32,014 nucleotides of DNA. It comes from Flavobacteriaceae bacterium. GTDB lineage: Bacteria; Bacteroidota; Bacteroidia; Flavobacteriales; Flavobacteriaceae. The notes beneath the pieces are model-generated. The model saw only the letters and a program-made list of their open reading frames with translations, was not told where the DNA came from and searched no databases. Below, piece after piece: positions 23,665-32,014 of the stretch (positions are counted from its first letter, which is position 1; each line of letters opens with the position of its first letter). The DNA is taken from positions 1,238,967-1,270,980 of the forward strand of contig CP070731.1 in assembly GCA_020347545.1 (NCBI GenBank), written 5' to 3'. The translations under genes and the position numbers were made by a program.

Positions 23665-25875
23665 ATGAGTAAAAATTCCCTCTTTATGAAAAGTAAGTTA
23701 AAGTATATTTTTCCGCTTATTATACTATCCGGAATGCTATTTGGATTTAAAGTAGCCAATGATCCGGACCCGGAAAAAGATAAAATATTAATAGGAATTG
23801 TCAGGTATGCATTAAAACAAGGGCATTATTCCCCGCATATGATTGATGATTCTTTTTCAGAAAAAGTATTCACCGATTTTATAGACGCTCTGGACCCTTA
23901 CAAAAGGTTTTTTCTACAAAGCGACATTGATGAATTTTCGAAAAACAGATATTTAATCGATGATCAGATTAAAAGTGAGGATCTGAGTTTTTATAATCAG
24001 GTAATTGCCCGATTTGATCAACGTGTTCAGGAATCTCAGCAGTACTACAGAGAGATTCTTCAAAGCCCGTTTGATTTTAGTAAAGAGGCCAGTTTTGATG
24101 TTGATTATGACAAAAAAACATTTTCAAAAAACCAGGCTGAGCTGATAAAGAATTGGCAAATGCAGCTAAAGGTTAGCACCTTATCCAGGCTCCATGAAAA
24201 GATTCAATTACAGGAATCGATGCTGGAAAACAATGAGGACAATGAGAATGAGGATAAAGATGAGGAGGAGAATGAAGACGGAGAAGAGGATGAAGAGCAG
24301 GATTCAAATACAAAGATTGTTGTTGAAAACAAATCCTTTGAAACCTTAGAAAAAGAATCGAGAGAGGCCACGCTTAAAAGTCTTGATGATTTGTATACCG
24401 TCATGTCTGAATTGGATCATACAGACTGGTTCGCCATATTTATCAATACCATGACCATTCAGTTTGATCCTCACACCAATTATTTCGCACCAAAAGACAA
24501 GAAACGTTTTGATCAGACCATGTCTGGAAAACTTGAAGGTATTGGAGCAAGACTTCAAAAAAGAGATGATTACACACGCGTTGCTGAATTAATTTCCGGT
24601 GGTCCTGCTTGGAGAGGCGGAGAACTTGAAGTGGGCGATTTGATTTTAAAAGTAGGACAGGGAGATGAATTTCCGGTTGACATAGTAGGTATGCGACTTG
24701 ATGACGCCATAGAATATATCAAAGGAAAAAAAGGTACCGAAGTTAAACTGACCGTCAAAAAAATTGACGGATCCATTAAGGTGATTTCGATTATCAGAGA
24801 CATCGTGGAACTGGAAGAAACTTTTGTAAAATCAAGTGTAGTTGATGTTGACAACAGAAAGTTCGGAATTATCAACCTTCCTAAATTCTATATTGATTTC
24901 AATGAAAGGAACTTCAGAAATTCTGCTACGGATATGGAGCAGGAGATCAGCAGGCTCAAGGAAGAGAATATAGAGGGCCTTTTGATCGATCTTCGAAACA
25001 ACGGTGGAGGATCCCTGAAAACAGCCATAGAAATCGCCGGTCTATTCATTGGTAATGGTCCTGTGGTTCAGGTAAAATATCGCGGGGAAAAAGCAAATAT
25101 ACGATCTGATAAAGACAAAAGGATTCAATGGGATGGCCCTTTGGTTGTTCTTGTAAATGAATTGAGTGCATCAGCCTCTGAGATTTTTGCGGCGGCCATG
25201 CAGGACTATAACAGAGCCGTAATTATAGGAAGCAAACAATCCTTCGGAAAAGGTACCGTACAACAGGTACTGCCTTTAAACAATGTTTTCAAATACGATA
25301 AGGACCTTGGAGCCATGAAGATGACGATCCAGAAATTTTACAGAATCAATGGAGGGTCTACACAACTTAAAGGAGTTTCAAGTGATATCGTAATGCCTGA
25401 TAAATATTCATACTTTGAAATTGGAGAGCGCGATGAAAAGAACCCATTGAACTGGGACAAAATAGAACCCGCTGAATATACACCTGTAAATGCTTATGAG
25501 AACTTTCACGAGGTAGTCAATGACAGTAAAAGAAGAATTGCCGATAATCCTCATTTCATAATCATTGACGATAATGCGAGATGGTTGAAGGAAGGGCGCG
25601 ATGATACCATGGTGAATTTAAACTATGAAATATTTAAAAAAGAATTGAAGCAAAGAGAAGAAGAAAGCAAGGCTTTTGACGACATAGCCTTGTACGAAAG
25701 TCGTTTGAATTTCATCTCCCCGAAATATGAACTTCCGATTCTCGAGAAAGATTCGATCCTGGCAAAAAAGAGAGAACTCTGGCATAAAAATCTTAAAAAA
25801 GATATTTATGTAGAGGAGGCTTTGACAGTTCTTTCTGAACTGGAAATGAATAAAAACCTGCTGGTGAAAAACTAG
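23665..25875 (+). CDS. prc: Carboxy-terminal processing peptidase, S41 (Prc/Tsp type)
   Basis: A 736-residue periplasmic tail-specific protease. A signal peptide or anchor covers ~12-29. Then come a helical N-terminal part (LDPYKRFFLQSDIDEF), an acidic segment at ~188-213, a PDZ domain (~288-370), and the S41 catalytic core. By spacing from E. coli Prc the catalytic residues would be S503 in NELSASASE, D514 in AMQDY and K529 in SFGKGTVQ. The C-terminal part resembles other Bacteroidota Prc proteins. It degrades misfolded or tagged envelope proteins and can process peptidoglycan hydrolases. The ATG at 23665 is used; an ATG seven codons later would also keep the signal. A terminator follows at 25892. 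Confidence 0.93.
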   Translation: MSKNSLFMKSKLKYIFPLIILSGMLFGFKVANDPDPEKDKILIGIVRYALKQGHYSPHMIDDSFSEKVFTDFIDALDPYKRFFLQSDIDEFSKNRYLIDDQIKSEDLSFYNQVIARFDQRVQESQQYYREILQSPFDFSKEASFDVDYDKKTFSKNQAELIKNWQMQLKVSTLSRLHEKIQLQESMLENNEDNENEDKDEEENEDGEEDEEQDSNTKIVVENKSFETLEKESREATLKSLDDLYTVMSELDHTDWFAIFINTMTIQFDPHTNYFAPKDKKRFDQTMSGKLEGIGARLQKRDDYTRVAELISGGPAWRGGELEVGDLILKVGQGDEFPVDIVGMRLDDAIEYIKGKKGTEVKLTVKKIDGSIKVISIIRDIVELEETFVKSSVVDVDNRKFGIINLPKFYIDFNERNFRNSATDMEQEISRLKEENIEGLLIDLRNNGGGSLKTAIEIAGLFIGNGPVVQVKYRGEKANIRSDKDKRIQWDGPLVVLVNELSASASEIFAAAMQDYNRAVIIGSKQSFGKGTVQQVLPLNNVFKYDKDLGAMKMTIQKFYRINGGSTQLKGVSSDIVMPDKYSYFEIGERDEKNPLNWDKIEPAEYTPVNAYENFHEVVNDSKRRIADNPHFIIIDDNARWLKEGRDDTMVNLNYEIFKKELKQREEESKAFDDIALYESRLNFISPKYELPILEKDSILAKKRELWHKNLKKDIYVEEALTVLSELEMNKNLLVKN

Positions 25876-25891
25876 TCGAAACAAAAGATCT

Positions 25892-25934
25892 AAAAGCCCT
25901 TAATAATTCTTAGGATATTGTTAAGGGTTTTTTT
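25892..25934 (+). terminator. Rho-independent terminator after S41 protease gene
   Basis: CCCTTAA (25897-25903) pairs with TTAAGGG (25921-25927), extended by an A-rich/T-rich lower stem, and is followed by a run of seven T (25928-25934). It begins 17 bases after the protease stop codon and cleanly separates it from tilS. Confidence 0.85.
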
Positions 25935-25953
25935 AAAGGTTGTTTTAAAAAGC

Positions 25954-25961
25954 TAACTTTG
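25954..25961 (+). promoter_or_regulatory. Candidate -7 promoter element for tilS-dsbD
   Basis: TAACTTTG is an exact TAnnTTTG element, 20 bases downstream of the terminator T-run. Transcription would begin ~16 bases before the tilS TTG start at 25984. The -33 area falls on the terminator's T-tract, which has no TTG there. Confidence 0.5.
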
Positions 25962-25983
25962 CCAGACTTATTCTGAAGGTAAA

Positions 25984-27324
25984 TTGATCGAAAAGTTTAA
26001 CATACACCTCAAGGAGCATTTTCCGGAAATTAAAAACAAAAAATTACTTCTTGCTGTTTCCGGTGGAATTGACAGTATGGTTTTGTTCCATTTACTGAGA
26101 AATGTCAAGGCCAGTTTTTCAGTGGCTCATTGCAATTTTCAACTAAGAAGAAATGAATCAGATCTTGATGAGAAATTTGTTCGGCAACAATCAGAAAGTT
26201 CAGGTAAACCATTTTATGTCAAAAAATTTGACACTGTGGCATATGCTTCAAAAAACAAGGTTTCGATTCAGATGGCCGCAAGAGAATTACGTTATAACTG
26301 GTTCCGTGAATTAATGAACCTAAAGGGCTATGAGTTTCTTGTTACGGCACATCAATCCGATGATAATATAGAAACTTTTCTGATCAACCTGTCCCGGGGA
26401 ACGGGTCTTGACGGCCTCTGCGGAATCCCGGACAGGAAGAACAATATTCTCCGACCCTTGTTGGTTTTTTCCAGAGAGGAAATAAGGCAATATGCAGTAA
26501 AAAACAATATTTCCTGGAGAGAGGACCGTTCCAATGTCCAAACCAAATACCTGAGAAATAAAATCAGAAAAGAGATCGTCCCCCTGCTTAAAGAGCTTCA
26601 TCCTTCCTTCGAAAATAATTTCGAACGAACCTTAACGAATTTAAAAGGGAGCAGGCTGATTCTCAATAAACATTTAGAAACGATCCTAGAAAAAGCCATT
26701 GTTCGAAAAGAGGGGTCAGGAAAAATTGTTCATTTCTCGGTAGAGTTCTTAAAAGATTTATCAGAAAATACAACCTATCTGTTCGAGTTGTTCTATCCTT
26801 ATGGCTTCTCCAATTATAAAGATCTGATCTCGCTTTTGACCGCCCAGTCCGGAAAACAAATTTTTTCAGAATCTCATCGGCTTTTAAAAGACAGGGATCA
26901 CCTGATTTTAGCACCTAGGTCAACCCATGGGAAACTAAATTTTTCAAGCGTTAAAGAAGATCAAATTGAATTAGAATCAGATCTCGTTCCTGTTTCTTTC
27001 AAAACATTAAACCCTGAAAACTACAGGTTGTCAAAAGCAGATGACGGTAAAAATACAGCCTCTTTTGATAAAGATCTGTTAACTTTTCCCCTGCATGTAA
27101 GAAAATGGGAAAAAGGCGACTACTTTTACCCACTGGGAATGAAGGGTAGAAAAAAACTAAGCAAGTTTTTTAAAGATGAAAAATACTCCCTTTTAGAAAA
27201 GGAAAATATTTGGTTACTTTGCTCCGGATCAGACATAATTTGGATCATTGGAAAAAGAATGGACGATCGTTTTAAAGTAACTGAGCAGACAAAAGAAATC
27301 TTAAAAGCAGCACTTCAATCATGA
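25984..27324 (+). CDS. tilS: tRNA(Ile)-lysidine synthase TilS
   Basis: TilS attaches lysine to the wobble cytidine (C34) of the CAU-anticodon tRNA-Ile, so that it reads AUA codons; it is essential in most bacteria. The 446-residue protein has the PP-loop LAVSGGIDSM (23-32) for ATP, CNFQLRRNESDLDE, the LVTAHQSDDNIETFLINLSRGTGLDGLCGI stretch, and the C-terminal TilS domain ending with KWEKGDYFYPLGMKGRKKLSKFFKDEK (~377-403), which binds tRNA. The start is a TTG at 25984; the next ATG (residue 32) would destroy the PP-loop. Its stop overlaps the next gene by four bases (ATGA), so the two are co-translated. Confidence 0.95.
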   Translation: MIEKFNIHLKEHFPEIKNKKLLLAVSGGIDSMVLFHLLRNVKASFSVAHCNFQLRRNESDLDEKFVRQQSESSGKPFYVKKFDTVAYASKNKVSIQMAARELRYNWFRELMNLKGYEFLVTAHQSDDNIETFLINLSRGTGLDGLCGIPDRKNNILRPLLVFSREEIRQYAVKNNISWREDRSNVQTKYLRNKIRKEIVPLLKELHPSFENNFERTLTNLKGSRLILNKHLETILEKAIVRKEGSGKIVHFSVEFLKDLSENTTYLFELFYPYGFSNYKDLISLLTAQSGKQIFSESHRLLKDRDHLILAPRSTHGKLNFSSVKEDQIELESDLVPVSFKTLNPENYRLSKADDGKNTASFDKDLLTFPLHVRKWEKGDYFYPLGMKGRKKLSKFFKDEKYSLLEKENIWLLCSGSDIIWIIGKRMDDRFKVTEQTKEILKAALQS

Positions 27325-29369
27325 ATCATATTTCAAAAATATTTCTATTCATTGTCTTCATTGGGACCATGGCAAATGCCCAGCTTCATGATCCTGTAAG
27401 TTGGGAAACTTCTGTAAAGAAAATCAATGCTTCCGAATTTGAGCTGCTTATATCAGCGGAAATTGAGGAAAGCTGGCATCTTTATTCACAAAATGTGCCG
27501 GATGGAGGGCCGATTCCAACTACTATTTCCATAAATGAGGAAAAAGGTCAGTTTCAGCTTATTGGTAAACCAACGGAAGGAAAGGGCCATGAAGAGTATG
27601 ATAATGTCTTTGAAATGGACATCAAGTATTTTGAAAATAAAGCATTATTTGTTCAGAAAATAAGGGTCCTTACAGATGAAAAAATAACCATTACCGGAGT
27701 TTTGGAGTTCATGGTTTGCGATGACACCAATTGCCTGCCTCCCACCGAGGTCGATTTAAGTTTTGAGTTGCAGGGAGTAGCAGGGGAACCCTTGGTTGAT
27801 TCGGCAGGAAGTGATGAAGACAAGGGTTTTCTTCAAAATACCTCTGAGGATGTGACAGAAATACAGGAGGCTGCCCCGTCAAATGTCAAAGCGAAAACCG
27901 ATATAAAAAAGATAACCGGTAAACCCAAAAAAGAAAAAACAAAAGGACTCTGGACGCTTTTTATATTGAGCTTTTTTGCTGGTTTTGCAGCACTTCTTAC
28001 GCCATGTGTGTTTCCAATGATTCCGATGACGGTGAGTTTCTTTACCAAACAAAGTAAGAACAAATCTGTGGGTATCAGAAACGCTATTCTTTTTGGTATA
28101 TCAATCGTATTTTTATATGTATTGTTGGGAACTGTCGTAACCTCTATTTTCGGTGCAGATTCCTTGAATGCCTTATCGACCAATGTCTGGTTTAATATTA
28201 TTTTTTTTCTGCTTTTGATCATTTTTGCGGTTTCCTTTCTTGGTGCATTTGAAATTACCTTGCCAAGTTCCTGGGGCACCAAAGTGGATTCTCAAGCTGA
28301 CAAAGGCGGTTTGATTGGCATATTTTTTATGGCACTGGCGCTTGCTATTGTCTCTTTCTCGTGTACAGGACCTATTGTAGGGACGGCTCTGGTTGCCGCT
28401 GCCGCTCAAGGTGGTGTTGCGCCGGTTATTAGCATGCTCGGGTTCTCGCTGGCCATTGCCTTGCCTTTTTCAATTTTTGCAGCCTTTCCGGGATGGATGA
28501 ATTCACTGCCAAAATCTGGTGGATGGCTCAACACCGTTAAGGTGTTTTTAGGGTTTTTAGAACTGGCTCTTGCCTTCAAGTTCCTCTCTAATGCCGATTT
28601 GGTATTACAGACTCATTTTCTGGAAAGAGAAGTATTTATTGCCATCTGGATCACTATTTTCGGAGCATTAGCCTTGTATCTCTTTGGAAAGATCAAATTA
28701 CCACATGATTCTGACCTTCAACATATTTCTGTAGGAAGATTAAGCATGGGACTTATTGTTGCGGCGTTTACGGTCTATATGATTCCCGGTCTTTGGGGCG
28801 CTCCTCTAAAACTGATCAGTGGTTTCCCTCCACCTATGCATTACAGTGAATCTTCTTATGGGGTGGGATACACAAAATTAGGTGATGCCGGTTCAGGAAC
28901 TCCAAAGGAGATTCCGGAAGGAGCACATTTGGGCCCGCATGATATCGTCGCATTTCTGGATTACGAAACAGGGGTCAACTATGCCAAGAAAGTGAATAAA
29001 CCCATTATGATAGACTTTACGGGGCATGCCTGTGTGAACTGTCGAAAAATGGAAGAACGGGTCTGGTCAGATCCCAGAGTTTTAAAAGTATTAAAAAATG
29101 ACATTGTGTTGATTTCTCTTTATGTAGATGATAAACGAGAATTACCCGAGGAAGAAAAGTATGTCTCATCGATAAACGGTAAAGAGGTGACTACTATTGG
29201 GAAGAAATGGAGTGAATTCCAGATCAACAGGTACAAAGCTAACGCCCAGCCCTATTATGTGCTCATCGATCATAAGGAAGAAAATTTAAATGAATATTCT
29301 GCCTATAATCCCGATGCCGATGATTATTTGGCTTGGCTGAAAGAGGGTATTGAAAACTTTACACCTTGA
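27321..29369 (+). CDS. dsbD: Thiol:disulfide interchange protein DsbD family
   Basis: A 682-residue three-part electron shuttle that carries reducing power from cytoplasmic thioredoxin to the periplasm. A signal peptide (1-20) leads to the N-terminal alpha-type domain (21-155) with its Cys pair C133/C138. Membrane helices (~210-495) contain the conserved cysteines C229 in TPCVFP and C348 in SCTGP. The C-terminal thioredoxin-like domain (~540-680) has C571-VN-C574 in GHACVNCRKMEE. All six expected cysteines are thus present. It supports c-type cytochrome maturation and repair of disulfides. It overlaps tilS by four bases. Confidence 0.95.
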   Translation: MNHISKIFLFIVFIGTMANAQLHDPVSWETSVKKINASEFELLISAEIEESWHLYSQNVPDGGPIPTTISINEEKGQFQLIGKPTEGKGHEEYDNVFEMDIKYFENKALFVQKIRVLTDEKITITGVLEFMVCDDTNCLPPTEVDLSFELQGVAGEPLVDSAGSDEDKGFLQNTSEDVTEIQEAAPSNVKAKTDIKKITGKPKKEKTKGLWTLFILSFFAGFAALLTPCVFPMIPMTVSFFTKQSKNKSVGIRNAILFGISIVFLYVLLGTVVTSIFGADSLNALSTNVWFNIIFFLLLIIFAVSFLGAFEITLPSSWGTKVDSQADKGGLIGIFFMALALAIVSFSCTGPIVGTALVAAAAQGGVAPVISMLGFSLAIALPFSIFAAFPGWMNSLPKSGGWLNTVKVFLGFLELALAFKFLSNADLVLQTHFLEREVFIAIWITIFGALALYLFGKIKLPHDSDLQHISVGRLSMGLIVAAFTVYMIPGLWGAPLKLISGFPPPMHYSESSYGVGYTKLGDAGSGTPKEIPEGAHLGPHDIVAFLDYETGVNYAKKVNKPIMIDFTGHACVNCRKMEERVWSDPRVLKVLKNDIVLISLYVDDKRELPEEEKYVSSINGKEVTTIGKKWSEFQINRYKANAQPYYVLIDHKEENLNEYSAYNPDADDYLAWLKEGIENFTP

Positions 29370-29465
29370 TTCCATTTTCATGTTGGTATAAATTTTGATA
29401 TAACTCGTTGCGTGGAAGTAAATGACACATACTCCATTGACCACTACTATTCGAATTTATAAACT
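29370..29465. other. 96-bp gap between dsbD and DUF3108 gene
   Basis: I see no hairpin terminator and no exact promoter element; TAAATTTTG (29386-29394 area) is one base too long for the -7 consensus. No small ORF is evident. Confidence 0.35.
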
Positions 29466-30224
29466 ATGATAAGGTTATTTTTTCTCTTTTTTTTCTTTAC
29501 ACTGGCCTTTTATGCCCAGCCTGACACCTTATCTTTTCAGCACGGTGAATTCCTGAAATATAAGATTCAATATGGTTTATTGAATGCCGGTTTTGCAACA
29601 GTTGAACTCAAAGCAAATAATGTAAAAAGTGATACTCTTTTTCATGCTGTCGGTAAAGGTTGGACAACAGGTATGGTTGGATTTTTATTTCCTGTAGAAG
29701 ACCGCTATGAAAGTTATTTCACTGAAAATGAGCTTAAACCTAAGTTCTTTGTTCGAAAAGTCAGCGAAGGAGGTTATACCCAGGACAAGGAAATCACCTT
29801 TGACTATATAAAACATCAGGCTCAGGAGATAAATTATAAAAAAGGAACCGAAAAATCTTACTTTATCCAGAATAACATTCAGGACATGCTTTCTTCGTTT
29901 TATTACGTGAGACGTTTTAATTTCGAAAAACTAAAGGAAAAAGATTCGATTGATGTAAATATGTTTTTCGATGGTAAAATGAACCCGATAAAGATCATCG
30001 TACTCGGAAGGGAAAAAGTAAAGACCCGATATGGCAAACTGGATGCTATAAAGATCAGGCCCCTGGTACTCAAAGGAAGGGTATTCAAGGACGAAGAGAA
30101 CGTGACCCTTTGGATTAGCGATGACCACAACAAAATTCCCTTGAAAATAAAAGCTTCTTTAATTGTTGGGTCAGCAAAAGCCGAATTAGTTGAGTATAAT
30201 GGATTAGTTCATCCCTTTCCGTGA
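29466..30224 (+). CDS. DUF3108 secreted protein
   Basis: A 252-residue protein with a strongly hydrophobic signal peptide (1-18, ending FYAQ). The mature part is beta-rich and fits DUF3108: FLKYKIQYGLLNAGFATVELKA (~29-50), WTTGMVGFLFPVEDRYESYF, then IDVNMFFDGKMNPIKIIVLGREKVKTRYGKLDAIKIRPLV and the final strand KIKASLIVGSAKAELVEYN. DUF3108 proteins are predicted periplasmic, perhaps lipocalin- or LolA-like, with no proved function. Next downstream, after 75 bp, is the M23 lipoprotein gene, which has its own promoter element, so co-transcription is possible but not required. Confidence 0.85.
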   Translation: MIRLFFLFFFFTLAFYAQPDTLSFQHGEFLKYKIQYGLLNAGFATVELKANNVKSDTLFHAVGKGWTTGMVGFLFPVEDRYESYFTENELKPKFFVRKVSEGGYTQDKEITFDYIKHQAQEINYKKGTEKSYFIQNNIQDMLSSFYYVRRFNFEKLKEKDSIDVNMFFDGKMNPIKIIVLGREKVKTRYGKLDAIKIRPLVLKGRVFKDEENVTLWISDDHNKIPLKIKASLIVGSAKAELVEYNGLVHPFP

Positions 30225-30265
30225 ATTTTTAACGAATCTTAGGCTTATTTATTTGTCAAAATCGA

Positions 30266-30273
30266 TAAATTTG
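30266..30273 (+). promoter_or_regulatory. Candidate -7 promoter element deciding the M23 gene start
   Basis: TAAATTTG matches TAnnTTTG exactly. A transcript would start near 30280, so a TTG at 30279 could hardly be used as start codon, whereas the GTG at 30300 would have a ~20-base leader. No -33 TTG at ideal spacing. Confidence 0.45.
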
Positions 30274-30299
30274 CAGCGTTGTTAGAAAATAATTCAAAC

Positions 30300-31568
30300 G
30301 TGAGGAAAGGTATTGTTTTAATTCTGGGTTTATTCCTATTGATGTCTTGTCAGAAAGATCCAAAAGACGGGATTAGTGAAGAGCTCCCCAAAGAAGTAAA
30401 ACCGATTATAATTGAAGAGTTTGGATACGTTTTAAACGATTATAAGGTGATCAAGGATACCATTCAAAGAGGAGAAAGCTTCGGCGAGATCCTTGACAGG
30501 CATCATATAGAATATCCTGAAATTTACAAAATTGCAGCGGCGGCAAAAGATACTTTTGACATTCGAAAGTTAAGAGCGGGCAAACCTTATACGGTTCTCG
30601 CTAAAAATGATTCCACAGAAAGAGCTCAGGTCTTCATTTATCAACCGAACAAAGTGGAATACCTGATCGTTGACTTTACCGATTCCATTCAAACTAAATT
30701 TGGGCGAAAGGAAGTTAAAGTCGTTGAGACAACAGCTTCAGGAATTATTGAATCCTCCTTATCGGAAGCTATTGAAAGTCAAAATTTAAATTATATCCTT
30801 GCCCATGAAATGAGTGACATCTATGCATGGACCATTGATTTCTTTCATCTTCAAAAAGGAGATAAATTCAAACTCATCTATGAGGAAAAGTTTATCAATG
30901 ATACAATTCCTGTTGGCATAGGAAATATTAAGGCCGCCTATTTTGTTCACAAGGATAACCCCATTTATGCCTTTAACTTTATCACGGATTCAACCAAAAA
31001 TGTAAATGACTATTACGATGACAAGGCGAAAACCCTGAGGAGGCAATTTTTAAAATCTCCGATTAAATTCAGCAGAATTTCTTCAAGGTATAACTTAAAA
31101 AGGCGTATCAAATATTACGGTAACCGGGTCAGGGCGCATAGAGGAACTGATTTTGCCGCGAGTGTGGGAACACCTATCATGAGCACGGCTAACGGTACGG
31201 TTGTCGAATCCAGGTACAGGGGAGGCAACGGCAACTATGTCAAGGTGAAACATAATTCCACCTATAGTACGCAGTATTTGCACATGAAAAAGAGGGCCGT
31301 TAAAAAAGGTGACTATGTAAAGCAGGGAGATGTTATTGGCTATGTGGGAATGACAGGAAATACATCAGGGCCCCATGTTTGTTATCGATTCTGGAAAAAC
31401 GGAAAACAAGTTGATCCGTTCAGGCAGAAATTACCTTCAGCAGAACCTATTAAAGAACACTTAAAGGATGACTATTTTGTCTATATCGCTCCTTTAAAAG
31501 AGCAACTTGATAATGTTCCAGAACGCTATCTGGAAACAGAAGTGGCTGCCAACCTATCTACAGATTAA
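30300..31568 (+). CDS. M23 family metallopeptidase lipoprotein
   Basis: A 422-residue peptidoglycan endopeptidase-like lipoprotein. The signal peptide ends in the lipobox LMSC, giving a lipidated Cys17. An OapA/LysM-like segment (IQRGESFGEILDRHHI) at ~55-100 is followed by a middle domain and the C-terminal M23 domain. Zinc and catalytic positions: H280 and D284 in HRGTDFAA, H328 in YLHM, H359 in GPHVCYRFW; the second His of the usual HxH is a Cys (C361). Many Bacteroidota M23 proteins carry this change. I choose GTG at 30300 because it starts directly at the basic n-region and fits the promoter; a TTG at 30279 would add seven residues. It is followed after 21 bp by pgi. Confidence 0.88.
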   Translation: MRKGIVLILGLFLLMSCQKDPKDGISEELPKEVKPIIIEEFGYVLNDYKVIKDTIQRGESFGEILDRHHIEYPEIYKIAAAAKDTFDIRKLRAGKPYTVLAKNDSTERAQVFIYQPNKVEYLIVDFTDSIQTKFGRKEVKVVETTASGIIESSLSEAIESQNLNYILAHEMSDIYAWTIDFFHLQKGDKFKLIYEEKFINDTIPVGIGNIKAAYFVHKDNPIYAFNFITDSTKNVNDYYDDKAKTLRRQFLKSPIKFSRISSRYNLKRRIKYYGNRVRAHRGTDFAASVGTPIMSTANGTVVESRYRGGNGNYVKVKHNSTYSTQYLHMKKRAVKKGDYVKQGDVIGYVGMTGNTSGPHVCYRFWKNGKQVDPFRQKLPSAEPIKEHLKDDYFVYIAPLKEQLDNVPERYLETEVAANLSTD

Positions 31569-31589
31569 AAATACTTAAAAATACAGATC

Positions 31590-32014
31590 ATGTCATTAAT
31601 TAATATCAATCCAACGAAGACCGCTTCTTGGAAAGAACTCATGAAACATTATGAAGAAACTAAAGATGTTCATATGAAATCTTTGTTTCTTGAAGACAGC
31701 AACAGAAAAGATAAAATGTCTTTGCAGTTTGAAGATCTCAATCTTGATTTTTCAAAAAACCGGATGACAGAGAAGACCATGACATTGCTGGTGGAACTTG
31801 CAAAAGAATGTAAGCTTGAGGATGCTATTGAAAAATACTTCGGAGGAGATAAAATAAATGAAACAGAAAACAGGGCCGTTTTACACACGGCATTGAGAAA
31901 TAAAGGCGCGAACCCTGTCCTTGTGGATGGTAAGGATGTGATGCCTGAGGTCAATGATACACTGAACAAAATAGAAGCCTTTACTGAGGATGTAGTAAAC
32001 GGTCATTTTAAAGG
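31590..32014 (+). CDS. pgi: Glucose-6-phosphate isomerase, N-terminal part
   Basis: The frame starts at ATG 31590 and stays open through the window end, giving 141 residues. The reading is typical for the N-terminal part of phosphoglucose isomerase: SLININPTKTASWKELMKHY, KEDSNRKDKMSLQFEDLNLDFSKNRMTEKTMTLL-like sequence, and ENRAVLHTALRNKG (~95-108), the family's phosphate-side motif. The enzyme interconverts glucose-6-phosphate and fructose-6-phosphate in glycolysis. It follows the M23 gene by 21 bp with no terminator between, so co-transcription is likely. The catalytic C-terminal part lies outside. Confidence 0.94.
   Translation, partial: MSLININPTKTASWKELMKHYEETKDVHMKSLFLEDSNRKDKMSLQFEDLNLDFSKNRMTEKTMTLLVELAKECKLEDAIEKYFGGDKINETENRAVLHTALRNKGANPVLVDGKDVMPEVNDTLNKIEAFTEDVVNGHFK

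Noticed and set aside
24226..24303. GA-rich repeat in the protease as a separate repeat element or CRISPR-like array
   Set aside because: There are no spaced, equal repeats; it is in-frame coding sequence for an acidic segment.
27833..28282. Minus-strand open frame of 149 codons in dsbD
   Set aside because: Antisense shadow of the membrane part of DsbD, which has all expected cysteines.
1..32014. Novel defence, secretion or mobile system
   Set aside because: No transposase, integrase, recombinase, nuclease-helicase module, toxin pair, phage or conjugation gene is seen; nearly all genes belong to core envelope or housekeeping families.

Overview
The window looks like a chromosomal, mostly housekeeping stretch from a member of the Bacteroidota, most likely a marine Flavobacteriaceae. 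The evidence is the AT-rich sequence, weak Shine-Dalgarno signals, several -7 promoter elements of the Bacteroidota type TAnnTTTG, and lineage-typical families: HU-CCDC81/SPOR protein, DUF4292 lipoprotein, flavobacterial S41 protease, MORN-type secreted protein, Bacteroidota-type RadA and LpxH. About 29 complete genes and one partial gene are present. I see no tRNA, rRNA, CRISPR array, insertion sequence, phage gene or recognisable defence island. No non-coding gap exceeds about 220 bases.

Layout. 1-4.7 kb: a secreted endonuclease/exonuclease/phosphatase-fold protein, a small MORN-type secreted protein on the minus strand, an apparently exported DUF695-RraB fusion whose stop overlaps the start of a zinc homocysteine S-methyltransferase, and an outer-membrane beta-barrel protein. 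4.7-8.5 kb, minus strand: a probable operon kbl-queD-lpxH-radA. 8.7-12.7 kb: a small cytoplasmic hypothetical, dprA, a one-TM SPOR protein, a hotdog thioesterase and a fructosamine kinase. 12.7-16.75 kb, minus strand: a tight envelope operon (sugar nucleotidyltransferase, TPR protein, DUF4292 lipoprotein, EnvC-like factor) that probably continues into the fructosamine kinase. 16.8-21.2 kb: comEC, divergent from a MATE exporter and an unassigned secreted protein. 21.2-23.4 kb, minus strand: surE, a small membrane protein and lpxB. 23.6-32 kb, plus strand: S41 tail-specific protease, a clear terminator, tilS-dsbD, a DUF3108 protein, an M23 lipoprotein and the start of pgi.

How the genes fit together. 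Cell-envelope biogenesis dominates: lipid A (lpxH, lpxB), peptidoglycan remodelling (EnvC-like, M23, SPOR), envelope thiol chemistry (DsbD) and envelope proteolysis (S41). A second theme is DNA uptake and recombination: comEC, dprA and radA all lie within 14 kb, though in separate transcription units.

I did not find a clear new multi-gene system. The points most worth a second look are the exported DUF695-RraB fusion coupled to a methyltransferase, degenerate catalytic sites in the EnvC-like and ComEC proteins, a His-to-Cys change in the M23 zinc site, several genes whose only plausible start codon is TTG, and the small membrane gene coupled between surE and lpxB. All family assignments come from reading the proteins by eye; no database search was possible.
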